From NCBI GenBank assembly GCA_051872775.1, contig JBJEEE010000079.1, forward strand, positions 1 through 30,865: a DNA stretch of 30,865 nt. The letters are read 5' to 3'. The notes below the pieces were generated by a model, which ran no database searches, was not told where the DNA came from, and was given only the letters and a program-made list of their open reading frames with translations. How positions within the stretch are numbered: the stretch's first letter is position 1; every line of letters starts with the position of its first letter. The stretch comes from UMGS75 sp051872775 (GTDB lineage: Bacteria > Bacillota_I > Bacilli_A > ML615J-28 > CAG-313). A program made the translations under genes and the position numbers. Below are positions 24,177 to 30,865 of the stretch, in pieces.

Positions 24177-25574
24177 ATGAAAAAGAAAGTTTTAGTCTTT
24201 GGATTAGTCGGTGATTCATTATTCATGAAAACGGACCATTTCCATCAACCTGGTGAAACGATTGTGGTAGATGAAATTCACAAAGAACTAGGTGGAAAAG
24301 GATTTAATCAAGCGGTTGCTATTAAGAAGATGAAGGTTGACGTTGGATTTTTAGGTACCGTTGGTAATGATGAAATCGGGATGAAGAGTAAAGCATATTT
24401 ACAAAATCTAAATATAGATGATTATATTATTGTAAAAGATAACGCTAATTCATCATTTGCGACTATCTTAACAGATAATCGAGGTAATAATCAAGTTTCA
24501 GTATATCCAGAAGGGGCTAAACTTCTTACTACTGATGATATCGATAGATATGAATACTTATTTGATGAATATGAATATATTTTAATTCAGTTTGAATTAG
24601 ATGAACATATAACTAGTCATATTGTCAAACTTTCACAAAAGCATCACAATAAACTAATAATTAACCCTGCTCCATACCATGAATGGGGATTAAAATACTT
24701 AAAAGAAGCCTATTTAATTACCCCTAATTTTAATGAGGCATCGCAAATATTTAATTATGATGGTAATAGTGTAGATAAATTATTAAAAATAATAAAAGAT
24801 AACTATTTTACCAATACCATCGTAACAATTGGTAAAGAGGGAGCTTTACTAGTAACTAAAACATCCGTACTAAAAATGCCTTTAATCGATCATGTTAAAG
24901 CTCTAGATACTACTGGGGCAGGCGATGAATTTACGGGTACCTTAATTGCAATGCTAATTAAAGGAAACACAATAGAAGCAGCCGTTGCCTATGCCAATTT
25001 TGCCAGTATGTTAAGTGTGCAAAAACCATATGTATTAGATAGTTATGCAGAAATAGAAGATTTAAAAGAATTAACTTATGTAACTGATGATGAATATAGT
25101 TATCATGGGTTTAATAATGTAAGATATACCGTTCGTTGTTTCATTGAAAAAGATAATAAGATTGCAATGTTAAAGATTCAAGGCGAAGACTTGTTTGGCA
25201 AACGTAATCATCTAGAAACATCTGGTGGCGGAATTGAACCAGGTGAAACGAAGGAAGAGGCAGTAAAAAGAGAGATTAAAGAGGAAACTGGATATGAGGT
25301 AACTAACATTAATTTTTTGGGTTATTTTATTCATGAAGCTTGCCTTATCCAAAGGTTGACATACGCATATTATTATGTAGTTACGGTTAATGATAAAGCC
25401 AATAATCTGAATTTAAACGATTATGAAAAAGATTTATTTAAAGGTTTATCTTGGTATCAAATCGATGAACTTGAGGAAGTATTAAAACATAATAATCAAT
25501 ATAAGTGTGATCGCATGGTCCATAAAAGAGAATTATTGGCCTTAGAGTTACTAAGAAAACATTTAATGAGGTAG
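24177..25574 (+). CDS. PfkB/ribokinase-type kinase fused to a C-terminal NUDIX hydrolase
   Basis: This 465-residue protein has two complete enzyme domains. Residues 1-295 are a PfkB-family sugar or nucleoside kinase: GGKGFNQA at 39-46, the strand-turn motif GFLGTVGNDEIG at 57-68 and the catalytic DTTGAGDEF at 244-252 with base Asp250. Residues about 315-465 are a NUDIX hydrolase with a perfect box GGIEPGETKEEAVK-REIKEETGY at 351-373 (Gx5Ex7REUxEExGU). The join is continuous, with no stop or frameshift. The nearest kinase type is ribokinase-like, but the substrate is not certain. The start follows AAGGTG. The stop is two bases before the Sir2 gene, so the two are coupled. A NUDIX enzyme that splits (O-acetyl-)ADP-ribose would fit the Sir2 neighbour (inference). 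Confidence 0.85.
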   Translation: MKKKVLVFGLVGDSLFMKTDHFHQPGETIVVDEIHKELGGKGFNQAVAIKKMKVDVGFLGTVGNDEIGMKSKAYLQNLNIDDYIIVKDNANSSFATILTDNRGNNQVSVYPEGAKLLTTDDIDRYEYLFDEYEYILIQFELDEHITSHIVKLSQKHHNKLIINPAPYHEWGLKYLKEAYLITPNFNEASQIFNYDGNSVDKLLKIIKDNYFTNTIVTIGKEGALLVTKTSVLKMPLIDHVKALDTTGAGDEFTGTLIAMLIKGNTIEAAVAYANFASMLSVQKPYVLDSYAEIEDLKELTYVTDDEYSYHGFNNVRYTVRCFIEKDNKIAMLKIQGEDLFGKRNHLETSGGGIEPGETKEEAVKREIKEETGYEVTNINFLGYFIHEACLIQRLTYAYYYVVTVNDKANNLNLNDYEKDLFKGLSWYQIDELEEVLKHNNQYKCDRMVHKRELLALELLRKHLMR

Positions 25575-25576
25575 TT

Positions 25577-26320
25577 ATGGATAAAATAGAAATACTTAAA
25601 CGTTTAATCAAAAACGCCAAAAGAATAGTTTTAATGACAGGGGCAGGCTTTTCCGTTGCCTCTAATATCCCTGATTTTAGAAGTGCCAATGGCTTATATA
25701 ATGAAAAAGATGGTGAAATACAACCAGAAGAAATATTGTCACATCATTTTTTTATCAGTCATCCTGATTTGTTTTATCAATTCTATTTTGATAAAATGCT
25801 ATATCCTGATGCATTACCTAATTCTGGTCATACCTTTTGGGCTAATTTAGAACAAACTGGCAAAGACGTGACCATCATTACCCAAAATATTGACGGACTT
25901 CATCAGTTAGCAGGGAGTAAAAAGGTAATTGAACTACATGGATCCGTTCATCGTAATCATTGTATGAAATGTCATACCTTTTATACAATGTCAGATTTAG
26001 AAAAATATCTTGACAACTCTGTTCCTAAGTGTCCTAAATGTGGTGGTATTATTAAACCAGATGTTGTTCTATATGAGGAAGGACTAGATAGCCAAGCTAT
26101 TGATGATGCCTTAAAAGCAATTAGTTGTGCTGATTTATTGATTATATCAGGAACATCATTATTAGTAAATCCGGCAGCTTCGCTTCCTTATTATTATAGA
26201 GGTCCTAATATCGTTATTGTAAATTTGAGTAGTACTCCTTTTGACAAATATGCTAATTTAGTTATAAAAGAAAAGTCAGAAGTAGTTTTTGGTAGTATGA
26301 AAATAAGTGAGGAAAAATAA
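25577..26320 (+). CDS. cobB: Sir2-family NAD-dependent protein deacylase
   Basis: This 247-residue sirtuin is predicted to remove acyl groups from lysines using NAD and to release nicotinamide and O-acyl-ADP-ribose. The NAD site reads TGAGFSVASNIPDFRS at 21-36, with Asn at the usual Gly of SGIPDFRS. TQNIDGLH is at 102-109, catalytic His121 is in ELHGS, four zinc-binding Cys are at 129, 132, 152 and 155, and SGTSLLVNPAA at 191-201 completes the pocket. The length is normal for bacterial sirtuins. Its ATG is two bases after the kinase-NUDIX stop, and the dUTPase start follows its own stop without a gap, so all are on one transcript. Whether it deacetylates or removes longer acyl groups cannot be told. 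Confidence 0.92.
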   Translation: MDKIEILKRLIKNAKRIVLMTGAGFSVASNIPDFRSANGLYNEKDGEIQPEEILSHHFFISHPDLFYQFYFDKMLYPDALPNSGHTFWANLEQTGKDVTIITQNIDGLHQLAGSKKVIELHGSVHRNHCMKCHTFYTMSDLEKYLDNSVPKCPKCGGIIKPDVVLYEEGLDSQAIDDALKAISCADLLIISGTSLLVNPAASLPYYYRGPNIVIVNLSSTPFDKYANLVIKEKSEVVFGSMKISEEK

Positions 26321-26806
26321 ATGAATAGAATTGCAAAATTTGAAAAAGTGTCAAAAAACGAATATCTAAAAACCGGATTAGATGAAAAAATATATGAGAA
26401 GATAAAACTACCTAAACGTGCCACCAAAGGATCAGCCGGATATGATTTTTTTGCGGCATACAATTTTACCATAAAACCGGGTGAAACTATGACGATTCCG
26501 ACAGGTATAAGGGTAAAAATTGATGATGGATGGTTTTTAAGCATTTATCCGCGTAGTGGACTCGGTTTTAAATATCGATTAAGACTAAATAATACAGTAG
26601 GTATTATTGATAGTGATTACTATAATGCCTTAAATGAAGGTCATATTTTTATTAAAATAACAAACGAGTCACTTGATAACCAGGTTTTAGAAATCAAAGA
26701 GGGAGAAGCTTTTGCGCAAGGAATATTCCTAAGTTATGGTATCACAATTGATGATGATGTAGTCGAAACTAGAATAGGTGGTATGGGTAGTACTACTAAA
26801 AAATGA
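26321..26806 (+). CDS. dut: dUTP diphosphatase (trimeric dUTPase)
   Basis: This 161-residue enzyme hydrolyses dUTP to dUMP and pyrophosphate, keeping uracil out of DNA and feeding dTMP synthesis. All five motifs are visible: GSAGYDFFA at 37-45, PRSGLG at 77-82, GIIDSDYYN at 94-102, EGEAFAQGIF at 127-136 and the flexible C-terminal RIGGMGST at 151-158. It starts right after the Sir2 stop, with GAGGAA as ribosome site, and ends with TGA at 26804-26806. The end falls just after motif V as expected, so TGA is a true stop in this organism. lysA begins eight bases later. Confidence 0.93.
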   Translation: MNRIAKFEKVSKNEYLKTGLDEKIYEKIKLPKRATKGSAGYDFFAAYNFTIKPGETMTIPTGIRVKIDDGWFLSIYPRSGLGFKYRLRLNNTVGIIDSDYYNALNEGHIFIKITNESLDNQVLEIKEGEAFAQGIFLSYGITIDDDVVETRIGGMGSTTKK

Positions 26807-26814
26807 GGTAAAAA

Positions 26815-28101
26815 ATGAAACCAAAATATTTAGAAATAAAAGAACATGAATTATATTTGCATAATTATGCTTTAAGTAAACTTGCAAAAGAGTACGGAAC
26901 CCCACTTTATGTTTATGATGAAGTTGACTTAAAAGATAAAATGAACGAATTTAAAACTTATTTTAGAAGTGATAAATTTAATACAAGAATTGTATATGCC
27001 TCCAAAGCATTCTTAGTACCTAAAATGGCCAACTTAGTAAATGAAGCAGGATTATCTATGGATGCTGTTAGTTTAGGTGATCTTTATGTTGCTTTATCTT
27101 GTGGATTTCCACTTGATAAAATTGTTTTTCATGGTAATAATAAAAGCGATGAAGAACTAACATATGCTATTGACCATAAGGTTGGGCTAATAGTCGTTGA
27201 TAATTTAGATGAGTTAAAACGATTAATTAAGCTTGCCACAAAAAAAGAAACGATAGTTAATACGTTATTTCGTGTTAATCCGGGAATTAACGTTCATACC
27301 CACAAATATACGAAAACGGCATTATATGTAAGTAAATTTGGTGAAAGTATTTATGATGATGATATGATAGATGCCATTATCAAAACATACTTAAATAATA
27401 GGTTTGTTAAACTTTTAGGCTTTCATTCCCACATTGGCTCACAAATTAAAGAGTCTAATCCGTTTGTTTTAAACATTCAAAAGATGGTAAGATTTTCAAA
27501 GCAAATAGAGGAAAAATACAAAATCAATCTTCCTGTTTTGAATCTTGGGGGAGGATTTGGAATAAAATATTATGAACGAGACAAAGAAGTTGATCTAAAA
27601 AAAATATTAACTAAGATGGTAAAAACCATTGAAAAAGAATGTGCAGAAGTATCTTATCTACCTAAAACAATAATGATTGAACCAGGTAGAAGTATTGTTG
27701 GAACTCCAGGTATTACCTTATATGAATGTGGTATGGTAAAACATACTTTTGGTGGTAAGAATTATCTTTTTATTAATGGAGGAATGACTGACAATATTAG
27801 GCCAGCATTATATCAAGCTAAATATGAAGTCGAAATAGCTAATAAAATTGCCTTTCCAAAAGACTTAATTGTAGATGTTGCCGGTAAATGTTGTGAATCT
27901 GGTGATATAATTGCCCATGATGTTGCTATCGCTCATCCCGATAACGGCGATACCTTAGTTGTATACGCAACCGGTGCCTACACTTATTCTATGGCTTCAA
28001 ATTATAATAACATCTTAAAACCAGCTGTTATATTTGTTGGTGATAAAGTGGAAATAGTATCACATCGAGAAGAACTAAGTGACCTCAATAAGCTATTCTA
28101 A
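26815..28101 (+). CDS. lysA: Diaminopimelate decarboxylase
   Basis: This 428-residue PLP enzyme carries out the last step of lysine synthesis, meso-diaminopimelate to L-lysine and CO2. The PLP lysine is Lys64 in YASKAF. GFHSHIGSQ at 202-210, LGGGFG at 244-249, EPGRS at 289-293 and the active-site Cys360 in KCCESGD belong to the fold-type III decarboxylase pattern, and the length is normal. It is the last gene of the kinase-NUDIX/Sir2/dut operon, eight bases after the dut stop. No other lysine-pathway gene is nearby. No terminator is obvious in 28102-28160, which precedes an independent promoter. Confidence 0.93.
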   Translation: MKPKYLEIKEHELYLHNYALSKLAKEYGTPLYVYDEVDLKDKMNEFKTYFRSDKFNTRIVYASKAFLVPKMANLVNEAGLSMDAVSLGDLYVALSCGFPLDKIVFHGNNKSDEELTYAIDHKVGLIVVDNLDELKRLIKLATKKETIVNTLFRVNPGINVHTHKYTKTALYVSKFGESIYDDDMIDAIIKTYLNNRFVKLLGFHSHIGSQIKESNPFVLNIQKMVRFSKQIEEKYKINLPVLNLGGGFGIKYYERDKEVDLKKILTKMVKTIEKECAEVSYLPKTIMIEPGRSIVGTPGITLYECGMVKHTFGGKNYLFINGGMTDNIRPALYQAKYEVEIANKIAFPKDLIVDVAGKCCESGDIIAHDVAIAHPDNGDTLVVYATGAYTYSMASNYNNILKPAVIFVGDKVEIVSHREELSDLNKLF

Positions 28102-28166
28102 TAGGAAAAACTTATTTAGTAAAAATTTATTTAATTAAAATATTCAATGAAAATATTGATACTTGT

Positions 28167-28195
28167 TTGACAATAAAATGATAAAATGTTATAAT
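28167..28195 (+). promoter_or_regulatory. Perfect consensus promoter
   Basis: TTGACA at 28167-28172 and TATAAT at 28190-28195 are exactly 17 bases apart. AAAGGAGG follows at 28202-28209, before ATG 28218. It should be a strong promoter for the small gene downstream. Confidence 0.85.
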
Positions 28196-28217
28196 AATTA
28201 CAAAAGGAGGTTTTGCT

Positions 28218-28529
28218 ATGAATAAGGAAGAAGCTCTAAAAATTTGGTTACGTGAATTTGGGGATGTTGACTATGCCCATGATTTTACAGGTCGCAAAAT
28301 CAAACGTGCTGACTATAACTTAGAAAACCAAGTTGGATGGGTGGTTGCATATATGAAGCCTCTTTCCCTTGGTGGTTATCAAAATGAAGATAATGAGATG
28401 ATTGTCCATCATATCACCGCGTATGAAAAGGGAGACAATTATCCTGATTTTGAAGTAGTCGGTAAAAAATATCATGTTGGCTATGATGAAAAACAAGACT
28501 TTTACTATATTGAAAAAGAAGTAGAATAA
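28218..28529 (+). CDS. Small protein resembling a degenerate HNH fold
   Basis: This 103-residue cytosolic protein is not assigned to a known function. It starts EEALKIWLREFGDVDYAHDF, then TGRKIKRADYN and GWVVAYMKPLSLGGYQNEDN, followed by MIVHHITAYEKGDNYPDFEV and GKKYHVGYDEK. The pattern looks like small HNH-type proteins, whose core reads GWN-(I/V)-DH-I-PLS-GG, then N and EK. Here the catalytic DH pair is replaced by AY, so nuclease activity is unlikely if the resemblance is real; the comparison is from memory and by eye. It has its own perfect promoter, an excellent ribosome site and its own terminator, which suggests high expression as a single gene. Confidence 0.55.
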   Translation: MNKEEALKIWLREFGDVDYAHDFTGRKIKRADYNLENQVGWVVAYMKPLSLGGYQNEDNEMIVHHITAYEKGDNYPDFEVVGKKYHVGYDEKQDFYYIEKEVE

Positions 28530-28532
28530 AAT

Positions 28533-28572
28533 AAAAAGCAACCTAACTAAGAAAGTTGTTATGTTGCTTTTT
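28533..28572 (+). terminator. Terminator of the small HNH-like gene
   Basis: AAAAAGCAAC at 28533-28542 pairs with GTTGCTTTTT at 28563-28572. The loop holds a smaller AACT/AGTT pairing. The T run ends in the stem itself. rsmD starts 26 bases later with no promoter visible in between. Confidence 0.7.
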
Positions 28573-28597
28573 AAAATGATAAGGTAGGATTAACATT

Positions 28598-29143
28598 ATG
28601 CGCATTATTGGTGGAAAATTTAGAAGTAGAAAATTAAATACCCTTTCTGGTATGGCTACACGACCAACTCTAGATGGAACAAAAGAAGCAATCTTTAATA
28701 GTTTAGGTAATTATCTACCTAATTTTGTGGTACTTGACGTATTTGGCGGTAGTGGCGCATTAGGACTTGAATCTATCAGCCGTGGTGCTAGTCTTGCCTA
28801 TATTGTCGATAATAGTATTGACGCAATTAATGTTATTAAAAGCAATGTTTCTGCTCTAAAAGTAGAAAAAGAAGCAATTATCCTACACTGTTCTTATGAT
28901 GCGGCATTAAAGCGTCTTTCTAATCAAAAGTTTGATCTTGTTTTTATTGATCCACCATTTCGAATGAAAGTAATTGAAGAAATAATTAACTTTTTAATTG
29001 AACATAATATGATTAATGATGGTGGCTTTATTATGGCAGAATATCCCAAAGAAGATATTGTCCAAAGAAATTATGAAGGTTTTCGAATAAAACTATGTAG
29101 AACATACTCAAGTAGTGAAATCCTAATACTAGAGAAGGAGTAA
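28598..29143 (+). CDS. rsmD: 16S rRNA (guanine966-N2)-methyltransferase RsmD
   Basis: This 181-residue SAM-dependent enzyme methylates G966 of 16S rRNA. It opens with the family N-terminus MRIIGGKFRSRKL and RPTLDGTKEAIFN. The SAM loop is LDVFGGSGALGLE at 46-58 and the catalytic motif is DPPF at 118-121. Length is typical. AAGGTAGGA precedes ATG 28598. coaD follows four bases after the stop, the conserved rsmD-coaD pair seen across Firmicutes. Confidence 0.93.
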   Translation: MRIIGGKFRSRKLNTLSGMATRPTLDGTKEAIFNSLGNYLPNFVVLDVFGGSGALGLESISRGASLAYIVDNSIDAINVIKSNVSALKVEKEAIILHCSYDAALKRLSNQKFDLVFIDPPFRMKVIEEIINFLIEHNMINDGGFIMAEYPKEDIVQRNYEGFRIKLCRTYSSSEILILEKE

Positions 29144-29147
29144 AAAT

Positions 29148-29636
29148 ATGCGAATTGGAATTTATCCTGGTACATTTGATCCCGTTACTAATGGTCATTT
29201 AGATATAATAAGAAGAGGTATACATCTATTTGATAAATTATATGTGGTTGTTCCTAAAAATATTCAAAAAGATACGTTATTTACAACGCAAGAAAGAATT
29301 ACCCTATTACAAGATAGTTTAAAAGATTATCCTAATATTAGTGTGGTGGCAACTGACCTTTTAACCGTAGAATTTGCGAAAGAAGTAGGCGCAACAGCAA
29401 TGTTAAGAGGTTTACGTATGGTTAGTGATTTTGAATATGAACTACAGATGGCAACCCTAAATCGACACTTAAATAGTAATATTGAAACCATTTTTATTAT
29501 GAGTTCTCATGAGTATTCTTTCCTATCATCAAGTAGCGTCAAAGAAATCGCTAAATTTGGAGGAGATGTAACAGAGTTTGTTCCTCATAATGTAAAGGTA
29601 GCCTTAGATCTTAAATATCAGAATCATCAAAATTAA
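29148..29636 (+). CDS. coaD: Phosphopantetheine adenylyltransferase
   Basis: This 162-residue enzyme joins 4'-phosphopantetheine and ATP to dephospho-CoA and pyrophosphate, the fourth step of coenzyme A synthesis. It shows GIYPGTFDPVTNGH at 4-17 (nucleotidyltransferase TxxH variant with His17), LRGLR at 86-90 and the SSSSVKEIA loop at 127-135 near the C-terminus. GAAGGAG precedes ATG 29148, four bases after rsmD. Its last 33 bases overlap the end of the convergent ylbJ-like gene. Confidence 0.95.
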   Translation: MRIGIYPGTFDPVTNGHLDIIRRGIHLFDKLYVVVPKNIQKDTLFTTQERITLLQDSLKDYPNISVVATDLLTVEFAKEVGATAMLRGLRMVSDFEYELQMATLNRHLNSNIETIFIMSSHEYSFLSSSSVKEIAKFGGDVTEFVPHNVKVALDLKYQNHQN

Positions 29637-30503
29637 TATAACTACGGTACATAATCCGTGAAGTATTCTCGACATTACTAGACTAGTTTTTGATAAACTA
29701 GTCTTTTTTAATTGGTTCATTATTTGAAAAATGATTGTGATTCCCCCAAAAGATAACAAATTTGCTGAAAGTATCAGTTTAACTGATGAATTAACATTAT
29801 AATCTCCAATATTTGCAAGTCCTGTCGTTAGTTCAATCATATCCATTGGGTACTTAATAAAAATAATATCATTAAGAGATAATTTATTCAAAATGATATC
29901 AAATGGGACTTTTAATAAACCAACAATTAACATAGTTGATAGTATCTCAAGCATTAAGGCTGGTGTATGTTCAGCGATATCAAATATACTATTTTTATGA
30001 ATAGTATTACTAAATGTTCCCTGTATTGTTTTACGATATCCTAAAATATAAAATAAAACTGATACAATCATTTGTGATGAAAGAACATACCATCCATAGG
30101 GAAAACACATCGTAATGGTAAAAAGAGGACTGCTTAGAACGGTACATCGAAGCAGTCTGTTTCCTTCATTAATACTAATCTCTCCATTTTTAACACTATT
30201 AATTACCAAGATGCTTGAAGTTGGATTACCCGTAATGAAACTAATAAAAAATAACGAACAAGCTATTCTATTTTCAAAACGCATTATTTTATAAAAAATA
30301 CGATAAAGCACTTTACTAATATAAGGATACTGAATAAGAATACTACTTAAAACATAAAAAGGAAGAAGTGAAACAAGAACTTTATTTAACCATAATAATA
30401 AAAGATCATTAATAATTTTCTTGGTTATGCTAGGATAAAGTAAAAAAATAATACCTGAAAAAAGTAATGACAAAAAAATGAGAAATTTACTAATCTTTTT
30501 CAT
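29604..30503 (-). CDS. ylbJ: YlbJ-like membrane protein with nucleoside-recognition (Gate) domains
   Basis: This 299-residue integral membrane protein has about eight hydrophobic segments. The first half carries LPFYVLSSILIQ, SFITGNPTSSILVINSV and RLLRCTVLSSPLFTITM, matching the Gate domain of YlbJ (GYP, NSSPLF patterns). The second half has MIELTTGLANI, LLSFGGITIIFQ and RILHGL, matching the second Gate repeat. YlbJ proteins are linked to sporulation in Bacillus and usually reach about 400 residues, so this one is short. The location beside rsmD-coaD agrees with the ylbH-coaD-ylbJ neighbourhood of Bacillus. The start ATG overlaps the stop of the amidase gene by one base (TAATG), so translation is coupled. 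Its coding sequence contains the coaD terminator. Confidence 0.75.
   Translation of the reverse strand: MKKISKFLIFLSLLFSGIIFLLYPSITKKIINDLLLLWLNKVLVSLLPFYVLSSILIQYPYISKVLYRIFYKIMRFENRIACSLFFISFITGNPTSSILVINSVKNGEISINEGNRLLRCTVLSSPLFTITMCFPYGWYVLSSQMIVSVLFYILGYRKTIQGTFSNTIHKNSIFDIAEHTPALMLEILSTMLIVGLLKVPFDIILNKLSLNDIIFIKYPMDMIELTTGLANIGDYNVNSSVKLILSANLLSFGGITIIFQIMNQLKKTSLSKTSLVMSRILHGLCTVVILILMILIFKI
29681..29709 (+). terminator. coaD terminator embedded in the ylbJ coding sequence
   Basis: GACTAGTTT at 29681-29689 and AAACTAGTC at 29695-29703 form a perfect 9-bp stem around TTGAT, followed by six T (29704-29709). It lies 45 bases past the coaD stop and points with coaD. On the other strand the same bases encode KTSLSKTSL of the ylbJ-like protein. 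Confidence 0.85.
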
Positions 30504-30865
30504 TAAACATATAATTCCATATAGGGATAAATCGTATCAGATTTCAAATTATTAAGTTTTTTGATTTCATCAATACTTATCCCATACTTTTTACTAATAG
30601 TGTAGAGTGATTCATTTGGTTTAACAATATGAAGATTATATTTAGGTGGTGTATAAGGAAGTTGATAGTATGATGTAATAGCCTTAACAACGGCTTCCGC
30701 AAGCTTTGGCCATTCATACAATAGTCTTTTGGTATCTGCATCGTTGTCCGCAAACCCATATTCAATAATCATCGCTTTTTCTGGAGCAGTTCCCCTTAGA
30801 ATAAAATAATAGTCTTTTCCAGTTTTGCCCGCACGTTGATAGACGTTACGAATAGGAAGTCCCGC
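30503..30865 (-). CDS. N-acetylmuramoyl-L-alanine amidase with C-terminal LysM, N-terminus cut by window edge
   Basis: The frame is open to the window edge, so the gene begins to the right of it; 120 codons are visible. The first part is the end of an Amidase_3 domain: GLPIRNVYQRAGKTGKDYYF, then APEKAMIIEYGFADNDADTK, where the Glu of IEYGF matches the zinc-site/catalytic Glu region of the family. The last about 45 residues are one LysM domain (LHIVKPNESLYTISKKYGIS, then IKKLNNL and YPYMELYV), which binds peptidoglycan. The enzyme should cleave the amide between MurNAc and the stem peptide outside the cell. Its stop overlaps the ylbJ start (TAATG). An ATG at 30770-30772 in this frame lies inside the catalytic domain and is not the start. 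Confidence 0.88.
   Translation of the reverse strand, partial: AGLPIRNVYQRAGKTGKDYYFILRGTAPEKAMIIEYGFADNDADTKRLLYEWPKLAEAVVKAITSYYQLPYTPPKYNLHIVKPNESLYTISKKYGISIDEIKKLNNLKSDTIYPYMELYV

Noticed and set aside
26804..26806. TGA read as tryptophan, as in many Mollicutes
   Set aside because: The dUTPase ends at this TGA just after motif V, and tryptophans in all genes are TGG, so the standard bacterial code applies.
1..30865. CRISPR arrays, tRNA or rRNA genes, riboswitches
   Set aside because: No regularly spaced repeats, tRNA-like cloverleaf or conserved T-loop sequence, rRNA motif or long structured leader could be recognised by eye. Weak structures could have been missed without a covariance search.

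Overview
The window comes from an AT-rich, low-GC bacterium of the Firmicutes/Mollicutes side of the tree. The standard bacterial code fits: tryptophan is TGG throughout, and TGA ends the dUTPase exactly where that family should end. The combination of a YlbJ-like membrane protein, a LysM amidase, diaminopimelate decarboxylase, lipobox lipoproteins with InlB-type repeats and TTG/GTG starts with strong AGGAGG sites points to an uncultured Bacilli/Erysipelotrichia-like or Acholeplasma-relative gut-type organism that still has a cell wall. This placement is inference.

Positions 1-9100 are accessory DNA. They hold two headless hsdS pieces in tandem on the minus strand, an intact type I restriction subunit hsdR, the C-terminal stump of an AAA/DUF4143 protein with a frameshift, a three-gene operon (HTH plus ankyrin-like protein, Smr-like protein, MATE transporter) behind a perfect consensus promoter embedded in repeated GTTGT/ACAAC half-sites, and an AbiE type IV toxin-antitoxin locus. 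In that locus the antitoxin and its palindromic operator are intact but the toxin is dead.

Positions 9373-10585 hold a HAD phosphatase overlapping a DNA-deoxyinosine glycosylase. Positions 10866-21546 hold three very large secreted lipoproteins in tandem, with InlB B-repeats, GLUG repeats and many small beta GTW/LDGFG modules. They are likely surface adhesins or binding proteins.

From 21712 onward the region looks like core genome. It starts with a two-SIS-domain MurQ/GCKR-like protein and a convergent small heat-shock protein sharing one bidirectional terminator. A tight operon follows: PfkB kinase-NUDIX fusion, Sir2 deacylase, dUTPase and lysA. Next come a degenerate HNH-like small protein with its own consensus promoter, then rsmD-coaD. 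Convergent to these, on the minus strand, are a LysM amidase (cut by the window edge) and a ylbJ-like gene. The coaD terminator lies inside the ylbJ coding sequence.

The best candidates for something little described are the HTH-ankyrin/Smr/MATE operon, the PfkB-NUDIX fusion coupled to Sir2, the MurQ-like protein lacking a catalytic Glu, and the terminator embedded in the opposing gene. No tRNA, rRNA, CRISPR array or insertion sequence was recognised.
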